Assembly (NCBI RefSeq): GCF_030272615.1
Contig: NC_081406.1
Span: 232,864,396 to 232,928,395, forward strand
DNA: 64,000 bases
Direction of reading: 5' to 3'
From: Cryptomeria japonica
Lineage: Eukaryota > Streptophyta > Pinopsida > Cupressales > Cupressaceae
Below the pieces are notes generated by a model, which worked only from the letters and a program-made list of their open reading frames with translations, was not told the origin of the DNA and made no database searches. The position numbers were made by a program, and so were the translations under genes. Every line of letters begins with the position of its first letter. Within the stretch, counting starts at the first letter, position 1. Below are positions 33,480 to 45,002 of the stretch, piece after piece.

Positions 33480-34440
33480 ATTGATTTTTAGGATTTTCTC
33501 TTAGAACTAAGTCACCAACTTGAAATTCTCAATGTCGAACCTTTTTGTTATATCCTGTGGATATTCTCTTTTGATACACTCTGAGATGATCAAACACCAC
33601 TTGCCGACGATCATCCAACAATTTGAGCTCTTGCAATCTAGATATTCTATAGTCCTCATCAGTAACAAGAACTTGTAAGGAAACTCTTAGAGATGGTATT
33701 TCTACTTCAATAGGTAATACTGCTTCAGACCCATACACCAAAGAGAAAGGTGTAGCCTCAATAGGTGTTCTGATACTTTATATATAAGCCCATACATAGG
33801 ATTGAGTTGTAGATGCCAATCCTTCCCGGATTTGTTCACTGTTTTGTGCAAGATAGTTAGTAGGTTTTTGTTAGATGCCTCTACTTGTCTAGGGTAATAT
33901 ACTAAGGACCAATGTTATTTGATTTTGAATTTCTCACAGAGTTCGTCTAGATCTTTGTTCTTGAATTGTCCTCCATTGTCAGTTATAATGGATGAAGGTA
34001 TACCATACCTACAGATGATATAATTAAGAATAAAGAGAGCTACTTGTTTGTCAGTTGCTTTGATGAGGGGAACCGCTTCTACCCACTTAGTGAAGTACTC
34101 AGTGGCAATGATAATAAATTTGTGTCCATTAGATGATGCAGGATATATTTGGCCAATTAGATCAAATACCCACTATTGGAAGGGCTAGTGTGTCACAAAG
34201 GGTATGGGATCCCTTGCTGGAGCATGGATAAGGTACCCATGTAGTTGACACTTTTCATAGGTTTTAGCAAATTTTATAGCTTCTTTCTCCATGTCTAGCA
34301 AGTATTAGCCTACCCTTAGTAGTTTTCGTGCTAAAGTTAGACCGTTCGAATGGGATCCACAAACACCTTCATGAACCTTAGATAATGCACATTGGGGCTC
34401 CTCAATTTCTAGACATCTAAGCAAAGTATTATCTAAACCT
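33480..34440 (-). pseudogene. Gypsy-1 integrase
   Basis: The N-terminal zinc-binding part reads HEGVCGSHSNG and KCQLH near 34250-34380. The core has D in FDLIGQIYPASSNG, D in IITDNGGQFKN and E in QVEASNKNLL, so the D,D,E triad can be followed despite stops. The C-terminal part at 33529-33741 reads MVYGSEAVLPIEVEIPSLRV then LQELKLLDDRR and YNKKVRH, a block typical of Tat-lineage integrases. No chromodomain is seen. Confidence 0.88.
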
Positions 34441-35090
34441 CACCTAAATAGATCGTTAGCAATGATGACGTACCGTGACATATTTCGGATTAGGTTCCTT
34501 TTTTCATTGTGGGAAAGATTTGTAGGGACAACTTGGTCATGCAGGTAAGAGCAAATGTGGCTATAACGAGATGAGTCATGTCCAATAATAGAACAGACTA
34601 CTTGGGACTCGGGAGAATCATAGGCAGGGTAATGTAACTCTTCCAACAAGAATTCAAAGCGAAAATTAGATTCTTGTAGTTGTGGTATAGATGCCAAAGT
34701 GGCCATTGTATCGGCTGCTTTATTTGTTTTTCTGGGGATTTGCTGAAATAATACAGAGGTAAAGTATTTCTTGAGATCATCCACCATTATCTTATAAGGT
34801 ATCAATTTCTCATCTCTTGTCTGATATAGGTCATTGATTTGGTTGATGATGAGTTACAAATCTCCATAGATGTGTAATTCAACGATCTTCCACTCGATTG
34901 CCAGCTTGATCCCATTTACCAAAGCTTCATATTTTGCAATGTTGTTCATGCAAGGGAAGAGAATCTTGTAAGCTTTTGGAATTGAGTATTTTTGGGGAGT
35001 AATAAAAAGTATCCTGACACCAGAACCATGTTGAGTGAAAGACCCATCAAAGAACATCTTCCATGATTGTTTAGTCAGGTGCATGATTGA
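34440..35090 (-). pseudogene. Gypsy-1 second RNase H (archaeal-type) and linker to integrase
   Basis: 34854-35084 begins WKMFFDGSFTQHGSGVRI, with the first catalytic Asp in FFDGS. It continues NNIAKYEALVNGIKLA (usual NNxAEYEAL; here the catalytic Glu reads Lys) and HIYGDL, the third acidic residue. After a stop, 34440-34805 continues with NKAADTMATLAS, the usual end of the domain. A second RNase H after the standard one is known from Tat-lineage elements. The Glu-to-Lys change would inactivate it. Confidence 0.87.
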
Positions 35091-35099
35091 TTCATCTGG

Positions 35100-35577
35100 G
35101 AATTCTATATGTAGAAGTTGATTATCTTCAAGTGGAGCCTCAACAAGTTGGTCTGCAATAACCTATCCTTTGATGGCTTTATGTTCCACATATTCAATAT
35201 CAAATTCTATAAGGACCATGACCCATTTGGCCAATCTTCTTGTAAGCATTGCTTTACTAAGAAGATATTTGGGTGGATCAATCTTGGCTACCAGCTTAAT
35301 AGAGTGTGCCAACATATAGTGCCTTAATTTTTGTGATGCAAAGACCAGTGCTAAGCATGCTTTCTCTATTATATTGTAGTTCATTTCATATGACACCAAT
35401 GTACTGCTAGTGTAATAGATAGCTCATTCCTTTTTATTGTCATCTTGTTGTGCCAGAAGTGCCCCCAGTGAAGTATCTGTAGCTGATATGTACAAGATCA
35501 GTGGCTTACCTTGAATCAGTGGCTTTAATATGGGTGGATTAGAAAGATATTCTTTGATTTGTTGTAAATGTCAGTCA
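35100..35577 (-). pseudogene. Gypsy-1 first RNase H, interrupted by NA2
   Basis: 35163-35399 reads YEMNYNIIEKACLALVFASQ, then LRHYMLAHSIKLVAKIDPP and LAKWVMVLIEFDIEYV, the standard gypsy RNase H after the RT. The segment to its right (35400-35577) continues as the RT/RNase H connection up to the NA2 junction. The frame resumes beyond NA2 at about 42164. Confidence 0.88.
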
Positions 35578-35582
35578 CAATA

Positions 35583-36380
35583 TGTTGGGATATGCACACT
35601 CCAATGAGACATTGTAGGTGATTGAAGATTTTTTCATTGATGGCAACCTTACAATCGCATGGCACCAGCAAGGAATTACACCGGTACTAGCAAGATCAGA
35701 CTCTACACAGGCACTCAGACCACCAGCACTGACAGAGAAAGGAAGCATACCGGTACAGAGGCCAATAGGATTTTTGTTATAATATATTTTGTTTATTATT
35801 GTAAAATCAATGTAAGCTGACTTGGCATGATGTAAAATGACTCCTATATAAAGAGAGATCCTTATAGAACATTGTAAGAAAGATGTAAGAGAGATATAGA
35901 AGAATGTAATTAGGTAGACCTATTATGCGAAATATAGGTTAAGGGTTTATTTAAGAAGCAAAGAAAAAACTGGTACTGGATCTAGCATTATAGATGCTAT
36001 TCTAAAGTAGTCTAAGACACTGGATTTATATAATCCATTTTGTAAGTCAGTGTGACTTCCCATTGAGCAGTGAGCTCTAGGGACTTGGCCTTCCTGCATG
36101 TGTAGGCCCCCTTTTGTAAGTAATATTCTCTTATTGGCCAGTAAGTGAATATTGTGGGTCACAAATCCCACTGAGGTTTTTCCCACATTGGGTTTCCTCA
36201 TTAAATCATTGTGTTATGGTGTGTCTTTCATGTGGTTGTTTCTATCTCTGTTTATTGCATTACTTTTTGCTTACCGGTACACAATTTTAATATGCTCTAC
36301 ATGTTTTAAGTTAAGAAAATCTAAATATCGGTTAGATACTAATACATCCCCCCCTCTCAGTATCTATGGGAATCCTAACA
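35583..36380 (+). repeat. NA2 5' LTR
   Basis: It starts TGTTGGGATATGCACAC and ends GGGAATCCTAACA. TATATAAAG is at 35845-35853. U5 carries CCCACTGAGGTTTTTCCC and the C run followed by TCTCAG. It differs from the 3' LTR by scattered substitutions, concentrated in the first 200 bases. Confidence 0.95.
35845..35853 (+). promoter_or_regulatory. NA2 LTR TATA box
   Basis: TATATAAAG in CTCCTATATAAAGAGAG is conserved in the 3' LTR at 41627-41635. It is the probable core promoter of the element. Confidence 0.7.
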
Positions 36381-36382
36381 AT

Positions 36383-36394
36383 TGGTATCAAAGC
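36383..36394 (+). promoter_or_regulatory. NA2 primer binding site
   Basis: TGGTATCAAAGC, two bases after the LTR, differs by one base from the initiator tRNA-Met complement TGGTATCAGAGC. Confidence 0.9.
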
Positions 36395-36451
36395 GAGGTC
36401 CTCTATTTTTAGAAGCCTAACAGCTTGAGGAAGATCTTGACACCTGTAGAC

Positions 36452-37588
36452 ATGGAAAATTTGATGAAGCAATTGGAAGCAACTCTCTCAGATTTTGATA
36501 CAGAAAACTTAAAAAATATCAAACTTGAAGATGATCTAAAGGCAACTCAGGAAATCATTCAAGCACTTCAAGAAAACCTTACCATTGCAAGAAAGAAGAG
36601 AAGAGAACTCTGTGAAAAGATGCAAATTGAGGATGATGAAAAAGAAACTCTTAATGAGCAGATAAGCAAGCTAAAAGAAGAGAACATGACAACAAAGAAT
36701 GAGATGCAGGATATGACTATGAGATTTTGTAAGGCAATTGAAGATAGGGAGAAGAATGAAGAAGATTTGACCAGAAGAATAAGTGATGCAGCAAATAAGA
36801 ACACCAAACTTAGCTATGAAAATGATTTGTTGAAGACAGATCTGATGCATATACAAAATGACTCCAATGAACCGATGAGGCAGAAAGAGATCCTAGAAAG
36901 AGAACTGGATGTTGCTAATCAACATAAAGAATAATTCAAGAAAAGCTCAGAAGAACTTGGTAACTTGGTGAAGAACTAGAAACCCAAAGGTGACACTTGT
37001 GGAATTGGCTTTGAAGTTGGAGAAAGCTTCGATACTGCAAACACATAGGATCACAGTAAACTGGTAATACAACCTACTACTTACAAATTTAATGGAAAAT
37101 GCTTTAACTATAATAAGTATGGTCATAGAGCAAATCAATGTAGATCTAGAAATTATCAGAATATCAACACACCCATCGGTCAATGTTCAAAATGCAACAA
37201 AATTGGTCACAACTCTGAAAACTATAGAATGAATGTTAGATGTTATGTTTGTAGAAGATTTGGACACCTATCTAATCAATGTAGAACACATACAGACATA
37301 GGTTATAGGAAAGCTATTCAGAAGAATAATGTGACTTGTTATGCATGTAACAAAATTGGGCATATTGCTAAATTTTGTAGAAGCGAGTCCTCACTGACAT
37401 ATAACAATGGTCCTAGCTTGAAAGGAAAAGAAAAGGTTGAAGACGTTAAGCATGAATTTTCCAAACAATGGATTAGAAAGTCAGACATAAAAAATGCTGG
37501 AAATACTCCTCCACCGGTAGAACCAATCAACACTCCACTGACAGAACAAAGTAGTACTCCACCGGCAGGAAGCTCTTCATCAAATTGA
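36452..37588 (+). pseudogene. NA2 ORF1, coiled coil plus four zinc knuckles
   Basis: ATG at 36452 starts MENLMKQLEATLSDFD. About 160 residues of heptad-rich coiled coil follow, then four knuckles: CFNYNKYGHRANQC (about 37100, second Cys lost), CSKCNKIGHNSENY (about 37184, last Cys lost), CYVCRRFGHLSNQC (about 37238) and CYACNKIGHIAKFC (about 37337). Stops fall at 36932, near 36977 and near 37048, all in the same frame. The C-terminus is Pro/Thr/Ser-rich. It is probably a gag analogue that assembles through the coiled coil and binds RNA through the knuckles. No UBN2 capsid domain is visible. Confidence 0.85.
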
Positions 37589-37895
37589 AGAAAATTTTCT
37601 TGAGGGTTTGGCAATCAATGAGACATATGCTATTATTCCCTTGGTTGATGGTAAAAAGTAGAAATTATTTCTATACTAGAAAAATGAAGTTAAGTGATTA
37701 CTTAACCGGCAAGCATTTATTGTGGTAGTTGGGGAAATTGACATTATAAATCAGTGGTTTTTGGCTCCATTTCACTTCACTATGAATTCAAACACTCGAA
37801 GAGCGTGAAATCTCCAAAGCTAAGGCATTTTGAGCAAAGAGGCAAAACACTTCAGCAATCAATCCATCCAAAGGTAGAAAAAGGTATTTATCATC

Positions 37896-40800
37896 ATGGC
37901 ATCCTCCTCTACACCTGAATTCATAGAAAACCCTACAGTAGTCGAAGTTATAAAATTCCCTAGGCTCGTATTTCAACTAGTTCCTGAAATAGCTAAGAAG
38001 GATGACAATGTAGGTGCTTTTTCCCAAATTCGAAAAGGTGTTGTTTATGCAGAAGACCCAAGAATTTATATCCACTGTCACATAGAAGAACTAGGAGATG
38101 AAGAAATCAAGGACATGTACAAAATAGTTATCTGTGATGATTTCAAAAATGTAAAACCTGAACATAAAATTGTTGAAACCCTAGGATTCACCGAAATCCT
38201 CTACATTCCAAAATTTCCCAAGGAAGTGATTAGGATAGTTTTGAGCAGGGTACATGGTACTTTCTTTTGGCTTGATTATGTTCACAAAATTATAAAGGAA
38301 GCTGTGAAAGCTATAACAGTGTTACCTTCCACTAGTAACAGACCAGACAAGACTAAGAAGGTCTCAAATGACCTAGTAATGAACTTAACTAGTGCAACGT
38401 CCAATAGAAGGTCTTTGAGGGTTAATGATGTGATGGATATAAATGTGAGATTTGTTAGCATGATTTTAGGGTACAAAGCAACTCATACAAACAAACTTAA
38501 CTCAGTCTCTAGTTTATGCATTAAGAGTGCTTATGACATGGTTAAGGACAATGTAAAAATTGATGTATGTGAATGGCTAAAGGATGAGTTAATTGATAAC
38601 TTAGGTAAAATCAAGAAGGATAAGAAAGGGACTTTTAGGTTTGGTAATCTACTTGTATGCTTGATGCTACATATAACCAAATAGGTTCTTGGTATAGGCA
38701 ACAAAAGCCTTGGATTTGATATACCGGTAGGGAAACAGTTATGAGACCTATTCAACAACATGGGTGAAAGAAAGGAAAATAATATCAGTGAGTATTTTCA
38801 AGCACTTAATGCCAAAATGAGCAAAAGAATTAGACTGTCATAGAAAATTCTTGATAAGTATAAGGATGACATATGTTTTGTGATAAAAATGGATGAGATC
38901 TGGATGGAAGCAGTTATCCCAAGAACAATTTGGGTAACTGAGATGGGTTATGAGACCGATGATCATATCATTGAGACCTATGCTAAAGCACTTCTTGAAG
39001 CACCCAGAGAACCAAAGGAAGAAGTATTTGGTAGTGTTGAGACCATAGAAAGTCAAATTCAATCTAAGAAAAGAGTGAAAAAGGTTGAAGCAGTTGTGAG
39101 AAGAGGCTCTAGACAAGTTAAAGCTATCAAAGAAGATGTATTAAAACAAACCGACATCACTGAGGATGAGTTAGTAACATTACAACTTGAAACTCACCTA
39201 TCACTGGTAGCTACTTCTTCGAAGAATGACATGCCTACAACATTCAAAAGAGTTGTAAGGAAAAGGGATCCTTCACCAGCATCCACACCTTCGCCTAGAA
39301 GAACTAGACAAAAACAACAGGCAGTGAGGTCTCCAGTTAGAAAGACAACACCAAAGAAAAAGCTAACACCAAAGAATAAAAGGACTAAACAAAACATGGC
39401 CCCTCTTGACATATTGCTAAATGAAATCATAGAAGAAGGGAAACTCAAGAACATAGGAAAGGTATATGATACAATGTCAGCAGATGAGAAAGAACAAGTT
39501 GAAAGCAGTGTCATTTTACACTTGGACATCTATAAGAAGTTCTTAATGGAAGTGGTAGATGAACTACCAGATGAACTGTTGAAGATATTGGAAGCAAGAA
39601 GATAAGTTGTTGTAGAGCTTGATAAGAAAATTAAAATTGAGAAGTTACTTGCTCTTTATCCAGTAAACTCACCTAAGGAAATAGACGACTTAATTGCAGA
39701 AGCCAACCGATCAGTATTCTCTACTGCACACTGGCATATTGGATTGATGGTTGGAAGAGTAAAAGAGATAATAGAGGAAACAAAAAATGCATGGGATATA
39801 TTCCTTGTTGAAAAGGAAAAACAGGAAGAATAAAGGAACCCCAGACCAATAAAAGTATATCAGAAGGACAAGGACAAAGGAAAAGAAAAGGTTGGTGGAC
39901 CTCCGAGCATCAAAGTAAAAGACAACTTACTCCCACTTCCTCCAATTACATCACCAGTAACAACTACTGAAGATCAACCGGTAGATGAGAGCATGGACAT
40001 AGAGGATACTAATCCTAATCCTAAAGTACTATACACAGTTGATGTTGATACACAAAAGGTCAACATTATGATAGACAATGATACAATTGGCAAGATAGAT
40101 ATGGCTAGTGAGCCACTAGCAACTGATAGCATTGACAATACTGAAAGAAAAGTTGAGATTGATAATGCAGAGCAACAGGCTCTAGAACAGGAACAGGTTC
40201 ACATGGAAATAGTGCCACCGGCAATAGGAGAAGATCAAAAACCATTGCTTAAAGAAATGGAAACACAGACAGACCTACCAGAGGTCACTATAAGCTTGGT
40301 TACTTCCTCCACTAGTGGAATTCAGAATATAGGTTCCTCCTCTACAGGTTACAAATCTACAAATGCAACTGAAATACTTTTGGACTCCATTAAAAAGATA
40401 ACAGATTGTAGTTCACAGGCTTATAAAGCTATAGATTACGCAATCCTAATTTTGAAGATGATAGCTCCTAACTGCAACATAGACAATAAGGATTCCTTAA
40501 GCCAACTTGACACTTTGGGTAAGTACATCACTGAGAATATAGTGACTGTTGAGAAAATAAAGGAAGAAGAATTCAAGGATATGTTGAGAAAATAAAGGAA
40601 GAAGAATTCAAGGATAAGTTGGAAATTGAAAAGAAAAAATTATTTGAAAATCAAATAAAGAAGTGTACTAGGGAATTTGACACACTTCTACCGGAACTAT
40701 GCAACTCACTGAAGGAATTCAAAACTCTAAATAGAGACATTTGTAAGACAAACTTTCTAACAGTTGACATAGATAAGAAAATGAGCAAGGTACATGATGA

Positions 40801-41150
40801 AATCAATAAACTTGCTAACAATTTTGTCAACTCACCTGATACATTATCAATTTTTGAACAAAGGATAACAAGTTTTGAGGAAGAGCTACTTAAGTTTTGA
40901 AGAGAAAAGGAGAGAATAGTGAATAAGGCAAAGAATCTAAGACTAAGAGTGAGTCCAAGACTGGACTATCTAGCATCATTGCGAAAGGAAATATCTGAGG
41001 CACTAGTACAAGGATAGAGAACATCGATAGAGCATATGCAGCATCTCACCGGTACAGTTCAAAGAATAGAGACATCAATAAAGGACAGCAAGAAGTTTAT
41101 GGAAAGTATAAACTTGATTTTGGTGGATCCTTTTCAAATTGTAACCACCT
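37896..41150 (+). pseudogene. NA2 ORF2, about 1080 codons, unknown family
   Basis: One frame runs from ATG 37896 (MASSSTPEFIENPTVVEV) to 40595, broken by about five stops (38682, 39603 and others). It then shifts frame at a 35-bp duplication and continues to about 41150. Regions in order: an N-terminal domain of about 260 residues (RIYIHCHIEEL, FFWLDYVHKIIKEAV, MVKDNVKIDVCEWL, FRFGNLLVCLML), a second conserved part (IWMEAVIPRTIWVTEMGYE), a basic tail (SPRRTRQKQQ, RKTTPKKK), a helical module (LLNEIIEEGKLKNIGKVYD to EARR), then acidic and coiled C-terminal parts. NA1 conserves all of these. I know no family for it. Confidence 0.8.
40548..40617. repeat. 35-bp tandem duplication inside NA2 ORF2
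   Basis: The unit starting GTTGAGAAAATAAAGGAAG occurs at 40548-40582 and 40583-40617. Because 35 is not a multiple of three, it shifts the frame of ORF2 from this point on. Confidence 0.93.
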
Positions 41151-41364
41151 AGTTACAAGGTTGAGACTACAACTCTATTGACACCTTGACAACCTTTGCC
41201 ATTGATGCCAAAGGGGGAGTAGTAGTATGAGAAAATAACTAGTAGAAGACTTATCTACTCAGGGGGAGTTCTTATATTTTTGGTAACATGTTTTTGGATT
41301 ACAAATTTTGGATACACTTTTGAATTTTCTCATGAGTGTTGCCATCAATGCCAAAGGGGGAGAT
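41151..41364 (+). promoter_or_regulatory. NA2 3' untranslated region and polypurine tract
   Basis: The tract CCAAAGGGGGAGAT (41351-41364) is directly before the 3' LTR. A second GCCAAAGGGGGAG lies at about 41206-41218. CAGGGGGAG occurs at about 41260. The inverted-repeat arm GTTGCCATCAATG is at 41338-41350. Confidence 0.8.
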
Positions 41365-42159
41365 TGTTGGCATATGCACACTCAAATGAGACATTGTAGG
41401 TGATTGAAGGTTTTTTCATTGATGGCAACCTTACAATCCTATGGCACCAACAAGGCATTACACCAGCACTAGCAAGATCAAACTCTACACCGACACTCAG
41501 ACCACCGACACCAACAGAGAAAGGAAGCATACCAGCACAGAGGCCAACAGGTTTTTTGTTATAATATATTTTGTTTATTATTATAAAATAATTGTAAGCT
41601 GACTTGGCATGATGTAAAATGACTCCTATATAAAGAGAGATCATTATAGAACATTGTAAGAAAGATGTAAGAGGGATATAGAAGAATGTAATTAGGCAGA
41701 CCTATTATGCGAAATATAGGTTAAGGGTTTATGTAAGAAGCAGAGTAGAAACCGGTACTAGATCTGGCATTATAGATGCTATTCTGAAGTAGTACAAGAC
41801 ACTGGACTTATATAATCCATTTTGTAAGTCAGTGTGACTTCCCATTGAGTAGTGAGCTCTAGGCACTTGGCCTTCCTGCATGTGCAGGCCCCCTTTTGTA
41901 AGTAATATTCTCTTATTGGCTAGTAAGTGAATATTGTGGGTCACAAATCCCACCGAGGTTTTTCCCACGTCGGGTTTCCTCATTAAATCATTGTGTTATG
42001 GTGTGTCTTTCATGTGGTTGTTTCTATCTCTATTTATTGCATTACTTTTTGCTTACTGGTACACAATTTTAATATGCTCTACATGTTTTAAGTTAAGAAA
42101 ATCTAAATACCGGTTAGATACTGATTCACCCCCTCTCAGTATCTGTGGGAATCCTAACA
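41365..42159 (+). repeat. NA2 3' LTR
   Basis: It pairs with 35583-36380. TATATAAAG is at 41627-41635, and it ends CCTAACA at 42159. Gypsy-1 pol resumes within five bases. Confidence 0.95.
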
Positions 42160-42163
42160 AAAT

Positions 42164-43100
42164 CTTTATCCTAGTTGTATTGAATCGCTTTCCTTAATAC
42201 CTTCATGAAGGGTTGAGCTTTGTCTGCTAGCTGAGATATAAAATGCCTTATTGACTAAAGACAGCCTTGTAAACTTCTCATCTGACTGATATTCTTGGGT
42301 GGAGGAATTTCCATTATAGCTTGGACCTTTTCAGCGTCAACCTCAATTCCTTTTTTTGAAATTATGTAGCCAAGCGATTTTCCTGATGTTACTCCAAATG
42401 CACACTTTTTAGGATTTAATCGGAGCTTGAATCTTTCTATTCTATCTAGTATGAGGCCTAGCTCTTGAATATGTGTAGATCTCTTCATAGTCTTTATTAG
42501 GGTATCATCAACATAATCTTCCATGTTTTTATGCATCATATCATGGAAGATAGTGGTTACTGCTCTTTAGTAAGTTGCTCCTATGTTCTTTAGACCAAAT
42601 GGCATAACATTCCAGTAGAAGGTTCCCCATGCACATGTGAAAGCTGTCTTTTCTTGATCTTTAGGTGCTATCTTGATTTAATTATAACTAGAGAATCCAT
42701 CCATTAATGAATACATCTCATATCCAGCAGTCATATCTGCTATCATGTCAATGTTGGGCAATGGAAAATCATCTTTTAGACATGCCTTGTTGAGATCCCT
42801 GAAGTTTGTGCAAACTCTAATAGATTTGTCTGCTTTTGATATAGGTACTATATTTGATATCCATTTTGCATAGTCTATAGCTCTGATAAATCCAACTTTT
42901 AGCAACTTCTCTAGTTCATCCTTGACTAGCAGTGCCACATGAGGATGCATCTTATAGAGTTTTTTCTTGACTGGTTTAACTCCTGGTGTAATAGAGAGAT
43001 GGTGCATGATGAAATCAGGATATAGATCCTGGCATATCTGAGTATGTCCATGCAAAGTTGATCTTCTTTTCTAAAAAAAGGTTGCTGAAATCTTTTGACT
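42164..43100 (-). pseudogene. Gypsy-1 reverse transcriptase
   Basis: 42678-43055 has the fingers and palm: IRVCTNFRDLNKACLKDDFPLP and then MYSLMDGFSSYN, with the first catalytic Asp. 42255-42539 has the active-site box YVDD (42504-42515), LRLNPKKCAFGV, GYIISKKGIEVD and the EIPPPKNISQMRSLQG block. Sequence between them reads as the missing middle with two stops. 42164-42254 leads into the RNase H connection cut by NA2. Confidence 0.92.
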
Positions 43101-45000
43101 CTTCTACTGATAGTGATTGAGCTAAATGAATGATGTGTGGTGTCTCTTGTCTCCCAATGTTCACTGGTTGAGTTGGCTTGATCAATATGGAAGATCTCTC
43201 CTTGAAGTGACTTGGTAGTATATCAAGTATCTCACCTTCAAGCGCCTTGGGGAGGTTTTCACCTTTAGGTACATCCTTTGTTTTCTCTTTTTGATATTCT
43301 GACACTGCCACATTGTGGTTTTCGCCATCAGATCTTTAAATTTTATTTTTCTTATTTTTGCGACTAAGATACTTGATATATGCTTCAGTCATGTTTTCAT
43401 TATGTTCGCTAGTGGAAGAGTACATGGGTTCAACTGCATTGAGATAGTAGGCGAATGTATAGTCTTTGGCAAAAGTAGGTACATTCAAGGGTTGGTTATA
43501 AAGAGTACAATCAATCAGTTCCAGATGCATTAAGGATAAGGTTGGAATAGGCTCAAGGGAGTTCACGGTACTATCATCATAGCTTTGGACTGACCAGTCG
43601 AGTTCTAGAAGACTACCTTGCGTATGTGTCTCGAGACTAGGAAGAGTTACGACATGATTATTGAAATTCATGTTAGTATTTATTGGACCTAACCCAACAG
43701 ACTTACTTCTAGCATCGTCACCTGCTTCAGACTGGACTACATACCATGGTGTGACAGTAGACAATATCTCATCATTCATGATAGAGTAGTCATAATGCAT
43801 TGTTGAATAGTTCTTGTTATAAATAGAGCTCCTATCTGAGTCATCAGAGTCATAGGATGGAGTTGTTGACTCATCTTCAAGTGGCTTAGTAAAGGTATAT
43901 ATAGTATCAACACCCACATATTTGATGCTGCAAGTTCCTTCGTGATTTGGTTCATTGATTGCTTGTATTTGACATGCTTGTGAACATAGCTTTGATGGTT
44001 CTGTTAATCCCTGTCGTCTGTTCCATTCAGCTTCTTCTGGATTGATGACTGGTTCTATTCCAGTAGCTTCAAGTTCTCTTTTGTAGTTCCATACCTGATT
44101 TGTCCTATCTCATTAGGAGGGTTGGTAGGTGAAGAAATTGCTTGTGTCCTTTCTTCCTCAAGCTATCATTCATAGTCTTCTTGTGTTTTTAGTCTGATTT
44201 CTTCTATTTTCTTTTGCATTCTTAGGCATATCAGCTCTTGTGTGTCATCTATGATATCACTGGATTCTTCAAGGGTTTCTGTAGTAGATGTATTTGAGAT
44301 GTGGTCTGGACCCCATTCATACTCATTTGAATCAATTTCTGAGTCAACTACTTATTGTGTGCCAATATATGTGACTGGAACTTTTAGTGGTGCAAACAAA
44401 TCTCTGATCCTGTATACTTTGTCTCTCACATCCTCTAGGACTTCTACTTCCTATGGTATTATAGCTGATATAACTCGAACTTGATTACCATTTGTTTCCT
44501 CTCTCTGGGTGGGCAATTCTTTTTGTTCATCGTCACACTCTTCCTGAGTTTGGGGAGTATTAATTTCTTGTGTTGTTAAAGGTAGTACCTTTTCCTTCCA
44601 CTTATGTTGATGATGGGACACATGCTTCTAATCTGATTGCTTTCTTGTATCATATCCCAGTCCGACTTTATCATTGATAGACCTAGTTTGTAACTGAATG
44701 GGTTCAACAATACCTTGTTGATGCTTGCCTAGAGGACCAACACCGAAATATCCCATGTGTTGAAGCATCTTATATCCTGGACCATATTGTGTCAGGGAAA
44801 TCTCACAATGTCGTATTTCTTTGTTTGCACTATCTTCTTTGAAAAGTGATTTGAGGACATCATCCTCTTCTATTTCACTTGCAAGAGAAGTAGAGGACTA
44901 TATAAAGAGACCATCATACATGACTTTTGGATTTGAAATTTGTGGCTTCGTAACCTTTGATGGTTTTCTTGACTGTCTTGGTGATGGAGGAAGAGACATT
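43101..45000 (-). pseudogene. Gypsy-1 pol linker between protease and RT
   Basis: The region is partly open (43336-43917, 193 residues, Ser/Thr/Asp-rich; 43015-43311 leading into the RT). Long linkers between protease and RT occur in large Tat-lineage elements. No catalytic motif is seen. Stops are frequent in 43918-45000. Confidence 0.6.
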
Positions 45001-45002
45001 AG

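Larger units (their letters stand above)
35583..42159 (+). mobile_element. NA2, non-autonomous LTR element with ORF1 and ORF2
   Basis: LTRs of 798 and 795 bp (35583-36380, 41365-42159) bracket 5.0 kb that encodes only ORF1 and ORF2. Primer site and purine tract are intact. It lies in the opposite strand of Gypsy-1 pol; host sequence stops at 35577 and resumes at about 42164, so the target duplication is short and imperfect (CAAT / AAAT). The element is younger than Gypsy-1. Its two ORFs match NA1 in order and sequence, with no pol in either. Confidence 0.93.

Noticed and set aside
36568-36807. Minus-strand frame with apparent membrane segments
   Set aside because: Complement of the NA2 coiled coil; AAG/GAA codons read as CTT/TTC.
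37896-38684. Assignment of NA2 ORF2 to an env-like protein or a plant transposon protein domain
   Set aside because: No signal peptide or membrane segment is seen, and resemblance to known plant transposon domains is too vague to claim.
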